Shown: positions 34,822-39,097 of the stretch, in pieces
Numbering within the stretch: position 1 is the first letter of the stretch
Layout of the letters: each line of letters begins with the position of its first letter
NCBI GenBank assembly: GCA_045658315.1
Contig: JAZOUV010000042.1
Location: 1-39,097 of the forward strand
DNA length: 39,097 nt
DNA from: RGIG1995 sp045658315
Lineage (GTDB): Bacteria; Bacillota; Clostridia; Oscillospirales; CAG-272
Reading direction: 5' to 3'
The notes under the pieces: model-generated
What the model was told of the DNA's origin: nothing
Databases searched by the model: none
The model's input: the letters and a program-made list of their open reading frames with translations, nothing else
Translations under genes and position numbers: made by a program

Positions 34822-34843
34822 CGTTATTTCTTTGTAAATAACG
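34822..34843. repeat. Perfect 8-bp inverted repeat after the kinase gene
   Basis: CGTTATTT (34822-34829) and AAATAACG (34836-34843) flank a 6-nt loop between the kinase stop and the PDZ gene. There is no T-run after it on the minus strand, so it is a weak candidate for a terminator. It could instead be a processing site or a protein-binding site. Confidence 0.4.
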
Positions 34844-34849
34844 AGTGTA

Positions 34850-36295
34850 TTATGCTTTTTCGAGGGTGAATACAAACTCGCAGTACTCACCGTAGGCACT
34901 CTTAGCCCAAATTTCCTGACCGTGAGCTTCGATAATTGTTTTTGATATATAGAGCCCGAGACCCACACCGGTTTTGTCAAGTCCGCGGCTTTTATCGCTT
35001 TTATAGAATCTATCGAAGATGAACGGCAGGTCTTCGGGAGAAATGCCCTGACCCTCATTATAGACGGATACAAATACCTGTTTACCTTTTTGTTTTATGG
35101 AAATCGTATATTTTCCGTTTTCTTTTGAGAATTTTACTCCGTTATCGCAGATATTGTAAAGTATCTGGTGAATGGAGTCCATATCCGCCTTAACCATAAT
35201 GTTGAATTCATCACATTCAAAATCAACGTCCAGCTTTTTTTCGTCAATCTTTTTCTCGAAGGAAATGACTATTTGACGTGCCATTTCACAAATGTCAAAT
35301 TCCGTTATGGAAAGCTTCTTTTCACCTGCCTCAAATCTTGAAATTTCAAGAAGGGAAGAGACGAGTCGGGAAAGTCTTTTTACCTCCGTTGCAACAATTT
35401 TTAAATAATGGTTATATTTTTCGGGAGGAACAGCACCTTCCAGCATACCGTCGATGAAGCCTGAAATCGAAGTCATCGGAGTACGCAGGTCGTGAGAGAC
35501 GTTAGCGATAAAGGAACTGCGGGTTTTTTCGTGATTCTCAAGGTCTTCTGCCATATTGTTAAAAGATTCGGCAAGTTGGGAAATTTCGTCGTTACCCTTA
35601 ACAGGAACTCTCACCTTGAAGTTTCCTTTTGCAAATTCTTTTGCGGCTTTGCTTATCTTTTTCAAAGGTGCGGTGATTCTTTCGCTTATAAAATATACCG
35701 TTAGAAGTGCGGCAAGCATAACCCAAAGCATAGCGGTAATGACAGTTCTTATCATTATTTCAGAAAGGGCGGTCAGCGATGTCTCGGTAGATATAGCAAA
35801 TACAATACCGCAGTTTGAGGCTGTTTTATTTGTAATTGGGACAGCGTGATATATCTGGTCTTTTTCAAAGAGTCCTCCAATATTGGAGATGTCGGTCAAT
35901 TTCCCCTCGGCAAGTACCTGATCTACAATTTCTTTTGGAATTTGTGCATCTACATACTCTGAATCGGCAAGTCTGTCGGTTATGAGAACCTTTCCTTCAA
36001 GGTTTGTGAGAAGAAGAACCAGATCTTTTTCGTATGTCGTAAAAAGAGTGAGAGTGCGTCTTAGGTTTGCGTAATTGTAGTAGATAAAATGCTGAAGGTC
36101 TGCTGTGTTCGATTGTAACAGCTCCTTCGTGAAGAAGTCTTTGACGGTAAAAGCCGCCTCGGTCGTGATAGCTTTTTTCTCGTCTATCGAATAAGAAGAA
36201 ATTATCGAGCCGGCGATAAACGCAAGAATGGCGAAGCTGACTATTATAATGCACATAAATGCAGCTATGTATCTGGTAAAAATACTTTTAATCAT
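34850..36295 (-). CDS. Two-component sensor histidine kinase
   Basis: The 481-residue membrane kinase has a first membrane helix at about residues 7-30, an extracytoplasmic sensor region (about 35-180), and a second helix at 182-203. A HAMP domain follows (about 204-256, with ITAPLKKISKAAKEFAKGNF). The HisKA domain has the phosphorylated His268 in NVSHDLRTPMTS, and the ATPase domain has NICDNGVKFS, GQGISPEDLPFIFDRFYK and GVGLGLYISK. The architecture is that of PhoR/VicK-like kinases without a PAS domain. The gene lies 76 bp after its response regulator, separated by a hairpin. The signal is unknown. Confidence 0.93.
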   Translation of the reverse strand: MIKSIFTRYIAAFMCIIIVSFAILAFIAGSIISSYSIDEKKAITTEAAFTVKDFFTKELLQSNTADLQHFIYYNYANLRRTLTLFTTYEKDLVLLLTNLEGKVLITDRLADSEYVDAQIPKEIVDQVLAEGKLTDISNIGGLFEKDQIYHAVPITNKTASNCGIVFAISTETSLTALSEIMIRTVITAMLWVMLAALLTVYFISERITAPLKKISKAAKEFAKGNFKVRVPVKGNDEISQLAESFNNMAEDLENHEKTRSSFIANVSHDLRTPMTSISGFIDGMLEGAVPPEKYNHYLKIVATEVKRLSRLVSSLLEISRFEAGEKKLSITEFDICEMARQIVISFEKKIDEKKLDVDFECDEFNIMVKADMDSIHQILYNICDNGVKFSKENGKYTISIKQKGKQVFVSVYNEGQGISPEDLPFIFDRFYKSDKSRGLDKTGVGLGLYISKTIIEAHGQEIWAKSAYGEYCEFVFTLEKA

Positions 36296-36314
36296 TTAAT
36301 TTAACCTCGTAAAA

Positions 36315-36347
36315 ATATCCGCCCTCAAATAAAAATGGGGCGGATAT
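36315..36347 (-). terminator. Terminator-like hairpin between response regulator and kinase
   Basis: ATATCCGCCC (36315-36324) pairs with GGGCGGATAT (36338-36347) across a loop of about 13 nt. On the minus strand it is followed by TTTTTAC. It sits between two genes normally co-expressed, with no second promoter evident, so it may be an attenuator that makes kinase less abundant than regulator. Confidence 0.65.
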
Positions 36348-36371
36348 GATTAAACAGTGTGCCGGTTACTA

Positions 36372-37061
36372 TTACTGAAGGATCTCAAACTTATAGCCGA
36401 CGCCCCATACAGTTTTAAGTATCCACTTATCAGAAACGCCTTCGAGCTTTTCGCGGAGACGCTTAACGTGAACGTCTACTGTCCTGGAGTCGCCCAGATA
36501 ATCAAAGCCCCAAACCTTGTCAAGAAGCTGATCTCTGGTAAATACTCTGTTGTAGTTTTGAGCAAGGAAGTAGAAGAGCTCAAGTTCCTTAGGCGGTATA
36601 TCAACGGATTTACCCTTGATTTTAAGCTCATATTTCTGAAGGCTGACTTCAATATTATCAAATTTAATGACTTCTTCCTCTTCTTTTGTATCTTTTGCGG
36701 AATATCTTCTGAGGACAGCTTTTACACGGGCAGAAAGCTCTTTCATATCAAAAGGCTTAACAACGAAGTCGTCAGCACCAAGCTCAAGTCCGAGAACTTT
36801 GTCAAAAACGTCGCCCTTTGCCGTGATCATAATAACAGGCTTGGAGGACATTTCACGAATTTCGCGACACACCTGCCAGCCGTCTTTTTTGGGAAGCATA
36901 ATATCGAGGAGTACAAGATCCGGTTCATAGATCTTAAAAGAGTTGATACCTTCTGCACCGTCGTTTGCGGTTTTAACTTCATAACCTTCATTTTCGAGAT
37001 ATACACGAAGCATTTCGCATATATTGATGTCGTCATCAATAACAAGAATAGTTGTGCTCAT
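36372..37061 (-). CDS. OmpR/PhoB-family response regulator
   Basis: This is a 229-residue DNA-binding response regulator. The receiver domain (1-120) has the acidic pair Asp10-Asp11 in LVIDDDINI, the phosphorylation site Asp53 in LVLLDIMLPKKDGWQ, the signal Thr/Ser and Lys in MITAKGD and VVKPFD. The winged-helix effector domain (about 130-229) has PPKELELFYFLAQN, FTRDQLLDKVWG and the recognition region SRTVDVHVKRLREKL. AAAGGAG precedes the start. It is the first gene of the leftward two-component unit and partners the kinase immediately downstream. Target genes are unknown. Confidence 0.95.
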   Translation of the reverse strand: MSTTILVIDDDINICEMLRVYLENEGYEVKTANDGAEGINSFKIYEPDLVLLDIMLPKKDGWQVCREIREMSSKPVIMITAKGDVFDKVLGLELGADDFVVKPFDMKELSARVKAVLRRYSAKDTKEEEEVIKFDNIEVSLQKYELKIKGKSVDIPPKELELFYFLAQNYNRVFTRDQLLDKVWGFDYLGDSRTVDVHVKRLREKLEGVSDKWILKTVWGVGYKFEILQ

Positions 37062-37116
37062 TTTTGATTACTCCTTTTTGTCGAATGTTAAGATTGTTAT
37101 TTTTTTAACTAAATTC

Positions 37117-37145
37117 ATATTAACACATATTAAACGAAATGTCAA
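37117..37145 (-). promoter_or_regulatory. Sigma-A promoter of the two-component operon
   Basis: On the minus strand, TTGACA (37140-37145), a 17-bp spacer and TAATAT (37117-37122) lie about 55 bp before the response regulator start. Confidence 0.8.
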
Positions 37146-37257
37146 TAGTTTTGCCATATTTTTCGCGAAATATGTATAATTTGCCAAAATTATTATCTTT
37201 TTCTATGATAACAAATGAGAGGGAAGCATTCTTTTTTATAAAATTTTTGTCAAATAC

Positions 37258-37286
37258 TTGATATAGAAGAGAAAAAGATATATAAT
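37258..37286 (+). promoter_or_regulatory. Sigma-A promoter of an interrupted gene
   Basis: TTGATA (37258-37263), a 17-bp spacer and TATAAT (37281-37286) point right. They are followed after about 25 bp by GGAGAAAG and an ATG at 37321. The expression signals are intact although the reading frame that follows is only 15 codons long. Confidence 0.7.
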
Positions 37287-37320
37287 ATTTAAACATTATA
37301 TATGAAAACGGAGAAAGATA

Positions 37321-37368
37321 ATGAAACTTGGAATTGTAATCTATACCCCTATTTCCATTTCTCTATAA
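37321..37368 (+). pseudogene. 5' fragment of an interrupted gene (start resembles DsrE family)
   Basis: The frame reads MKLGIVIYTPISISL and stops. The first eight or nine residues resemble the start of small DsrE-type sulfur-relay proteins, which often open MK(I/V)GI(V/I)IY; this is a memory-based match over very few residues. A full promoter and ribosome-binding site precede it, and the base composition and repeats change right after codon 8. I infer that an integrated element entered here and that the rest of the gene lies beyond the right edge of the window. The alternative is a genuine 15-residue leader peptide. Confidence 0.35.
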
Positions 37369-37459
37369 ATCTCCATAAAAGTCGATAAAACTCATATTAT
37401 ACAAGGCTTTTTGAAGGTTAATTAAAATGTATCCCTATATATTTCCATATAACTCCACA
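37343..37459 (+). repeat. Imperfect direct repeat pair near a probable attachment site
   Basis: The copy at 37343-37377 (begins ATACCCCTATTTCCAT and contains ATAAATCTCCA) and the copy at 37430-37459 (begins TATCCCTATATATTTCCAT and contains ATAACTCCA) share the same order of short blocks. Such repeats next to an interrupted gene are typical of integrase arm or core sites. The exact core cannot be fixed without the other end of the element. Confidence 0.4.
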
Positions 37460-37537
37460 ACAAAATGGTGTAGTAAATGGTGTAGTAAATAATGTAAAAT
37501 TTGGTGCGGCAATTAACTTGTTTTTTATGAGATAAAG
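37418..37537 (-). pseudogene. Possible remnant of the 3' end of a phage-type gene with FTTP repeats
   Basis: A minus-strand open frame of 39 codons without a start ends at a TAA (37418-37420). It contains a 12-bp tandem repeat, two full copies of AAATGGTGTAGT at 37463-37486 (plus strand), which keeps frame and encodes FTTPFTTP on the minus strand. The position beside the presumed attachment site would suit the tail of an integrase gene, but no integrase motif is visible, so this is a weak call. Confidence 0.2.
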
Positions 37538-37562
37538 TCAATACAACAATGTTGCACCAAAG

Positions 37563-37595
37563 AAAAAACACGGCATTCGATTGAATGTCGTGTTT
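37563..37595 (-). terminator. Terminator of the leftward phage-type genes
   Basis: On the minus strand, AACACGACATTC pairs with GAATGCCGTGTT across a 4-nt loop and is followed by TTTTC. It lies about 20 bp after the last immunity-like gene. Confidence 0.85.
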
Positions 37596-37616
37596 ATATT
37601 TGCATATGGTTGTATC

Positions 37617-37886
37617 TTACTCTATATCAATAATCTCGATATCTCCGTATATTACATTTAACTTATTATTATCAAAAATCGGGGTGTCAAAATATTTAGT
37701 GACTGTTGATATAATATCTTTTGCACAGATTTCTGCAACTATAGAACTATGCTCATCTGTTGTGTCATACACTGTAAGTGTCATTTTGTTCCATTCGAGA
37801 AAATATTGTTTACCTTTATATGATATTTCCGCCTCGTGTCCATAACACATTTGATCAAACAACTCATTAAATTCGTTTTTGGTCAT
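37617..37886 (-). CDS. Small immunity-like protein, copy 2
   Basis: This 89-residue soluble protein has no recognised name. Its start, MTKNEFNELFDQMCYGHEAE, followed by ISYKGKQYFLEW, aligns with the neighbour upstream (DFIDGLYYGYELIFEYKGVKYFIQGW), so the two are paralogues. It is acidic, as immunity proteins often are. I chose ATG 37886 because GAGGTG lies 8 bp upstream. Position directly after a toxin-like gene and before a terminator fits an immunity role, but binding to the toxin-like product is inference. Confidence 0.6.
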   Translation of the reverse strand: MTKNEFNELFDQMCYGHEAEISYKGKQYFLEWNKMTLTVYDTTDEHSSIVAEICAKDIISTVTKYFDTPIFDNNKLNVIYGDIEIIDIE

Positions 37887-37896
37887 TATTGACACC

Positions 37897-38175
37897 TCAC
37901 CAATCACTCCACACAACGTCTTTTTCGATTTCGTAAAATGTTTTCCCATCCCATAATTTTTCATCTAAGAAAGCTTCGGCACACTCTCTCATAGTTTTTG
38001 CTTCATATTCCCACACATAATCATTGCTTTCTCTATATGGTATATCTAAGCACATATAATTTTTATCGTTTTCGTGCCATCCTTGAATAAAATATTTAAC
38101 TCCTTTGTATTCAAATATCAATTCATACCCATAGTACAAACCATCAATAAAATCTTTTAAATCTCCGCCCTGCAT
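37897..38175 (-). CDS. Small immunity-like protein, copy 1
   Basis: This 92-residue acidic soluble protein shares the pattern (L/F)..LxYGxExxFxYKGxxYFxxxW with the next gene. Its C-terminal half (AKTMRECAEAFLDEKLWDGKTFYEI) also matches loosely. AAAGGAG precedes ATG 38175, which overlaps the stop of the toxin-like gene by one base. Such tight coupling is typical of toxin-immunity pairs. No known immunity family is certain. Confidence 0.65.
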   Translation of the reverse strand: MQGGDLKDFIDGLYYGYELIFEYKGVKYFIQGWHENDKNYMCLDIPYRESNDYVWEYEAKTMRECAEAFLDEKLWDGKTFYEIEKDVVWSDW

Positions 38176-38546
38176 TACCGTTTCACTCCTTTTAAATACT
38201 TTTTGTAACGCTTATACATAGCTTTGGTTGCTTTTATCGCACCAGATCTATTGAAATTTCTATCATACGTGTGATAATGTAAAATAGGTCTGTCTCCACT
38301 ACGAAGAGATTTCTCTTGATGATATGCAATTTCAAAAGTCAAATAATGATCCTTATCGTAAAACCGCATTTCATGGAATGTTCCGTCCGGCTTTAATTTT
38401 ATGTATGCACTGCTTGAATGTGCTTCTTCCGGCAAACTATGTTTGTTTCCTGTGCCCTTTAGTATCTTTACTTCGTCTATTTTCCCGACAGTTTCATATG
38501 TATATGCGACATTATTACCGCTTGCAAAGGTTCCTCTTCCTCCCAT
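38175..38546 (-). CDS. Toxin-like GGRG protein of phage origin
   Basis: The 123-residue protein begins MGGRGTFASGNN, a linker-type motif I associate with toxin tails of phage head (MuF-like) proteins. It continues with KHSLPEEAHSSSAYIKL, DGTFHEMRFYDKDHYLTFEIAYH and HYHTYDRNFNR, and has a basic C terminus. The many conserved His and Asp residues would suit a nuclease or other enzyme, but no known active site is certain. Its ATG follows the stop of the DUF4417 gene with no gap, and its own end overlaps the first immunity-like gene. Whether it is free-standing or a fragment of a larger toxin cannot be told. Confidence 0.6.
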   Translation of the reverse strand: MGGRGTFASGNNVAYTYETVGKIDEVKILKGTGNKHSLPEEAHSSSAYIKLKPDGTFHEMRFYDKDHYLTFEIAYHQEKSLRSGDRPILHYHTYDRNFNRSGAIKATKAMYKRYKKYLKGVKR

Positions 38547-39097
38547 TTATCGTACCACCTTTCTTGATTCATTATAATCTACAACAAAGATGTTACCTTC
38601 CATTTCGGGAAAAGGTGTGCCAAAGCAAATTATTTGCGATGGACTTATTTTTTCAAGCATTGCATTATAGCCACGCATAAATTTTAGCTTAGTGTGCTTA
38701 CAGCCTATCATACCAACGGCTATTATAGCGTTGTTTTCAACTGCGTCAAAACAAAAGTCAAAGGTCTGTGCTAACCCCCAACTAATAGTCGGAACAACAA
38801 TTTTCCCCCGGCTTTGCCAATATGCTCCTACCCATCGGTTTTTGGCTACACTTTCAAGTTGTCTCCAAAGAGGCATATCGGTGTATGTTGAAAAATCGGG
38901 TGATAACAGGAAGGCGTATTGAGAGTAGCGTTCAAAAGTTCTTTCGGGATTTTCATAAATTCCGTTAAACCTATAATCATCAACAAAGAAATGCACGCCT
39001 TTTTGAGTGCTTTCGGTTCTGTCATTGGCTTTTGTATCAGAACAGGCAATTAAATCTATTTTAGGTACATTTAATTCCTGCTTATGTATAAGCGGCA
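38547..39097 (-). CDS. DUF4417-type phage-associated protein (5' end outside the window)
   Basis: The frame is open to the window edge, giving at least 183 residues; an internal GTG at 38996 is not needed as a start. Residues such as VHFFVDDYRF, LLSPDFSTYTDMPLWRQLE, RWVGAYWQS, VPTISWG, FDFCFDAV and MRGYNAMLEKISP match the DUF4417 pattern common in phages and mobile elements. The molecular function is unknown. It is translated just before the toxin-like gene (TAA then ATG). The missing N terminus means that size and true start are open. Confidence 0.7.
   Translation of the reverse strand, partial: PLIHKQELNVPKIDLIACSDTKANDRTESTQKGVHFFVDDYRFNGIYENPERTFERYSQYAFLLSPDFSTYTDMPLWRQLESVAKNRWVGAYWQSRGKIVVPTISWGLAQTFDFCFDAVENNAIIAVGMIGCKHTKLKFMRGYNAMLEKISPSQIICFGTPFPEMEGNIFVVDYNESRKVVR

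Noticed and set aside
1..39097. CRISPR arrays, insertion sequences and rRNA genes
   Set aside because: No regularly spaced direct repeats, transposase frames or rRNA signature sequences were seen in the window.

Overview
The window is chromosomal DNA from an endospore-forming member of the Firmicutes, most likely an anaerobic gut-type clostridium. The evidence is spoIIID, both dipicolinate synthase genes, a PolC-type polymerase, HprK, many TTGACA/TATAAT-like promoters with 16-18 bp spacing, and strong Shine-Dalgarno sites. I cannot name the species.

Left part (1-16.0 kb). A tRNA-Leu(GAG) gene faces left and spoIIID faces right from a shared control region. An AraC-type regulator and a zinc-ribbon membrane protein follow. 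Next is a long rightward block of core genes: pyrH, frr, uppS, cdsA, dxr, rseP, ispG and polC. It joins UMP phosphorylation, ribosome recycling, undecaprenyl and phospholipid precursor synthesis, the MEP isoprenoid pathway, intramembrane proteolysis and replication. The less familiar cargo comes right behind polC: a fused alpha/beta-hydrolase/acyltransferase overlapping a six-helix zinc-ribbon membrane protein.

Middle part (16.0-28.1 kb). pfkA and the dpaA-dpaB sporulation pair face left. A perfect consensus promoter then drives miaB-mutS-mutL-tgt (tRNA modification plus mismatch repair). A Na+/phosphate-type transporter with a PhoU-like tail converges on tgt across a shared hairpin.

Accessory sugar-type locus (28.2-32.9 kb). 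Two tandem Gfo/Idh/MocA oxidoreductases face left. Divergent from them are a cytoplasmic NlpC/P60-like protein and a NodB-like (polysaccharide deacetylase-like) protein. The roughly 0.4 kb between carries a promoter and a perfect 6-6-6 inverted repeat. The pathway is unknown and may be undescribed.

Regulatory block (33.1-37.1 kb, all leftward). It holds an OmpR-type response regulator and a sensor kinase separated by a terminator-like hairpin, a membrane-anchored PDZ protein, and hprK with its own promoter.

Right edge (37.2-39.1 kb). A good promoter, ribosome-binding site and start codon lead into an ORF that stops after 15 codons. Its start resembles DsrE-family proteins. After it come AT-rich direct repeats and leftward phage-type genes: DUF4417, a small GGRG protein resembling phage-borne toxin tails, and two small paralogous immunity-like proteins. 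This looks like the end of an integrated element that interrupted a gene. It is the most interesting part of the window together with the sugar-type locus and the hydrolase/acyltransferase pair.
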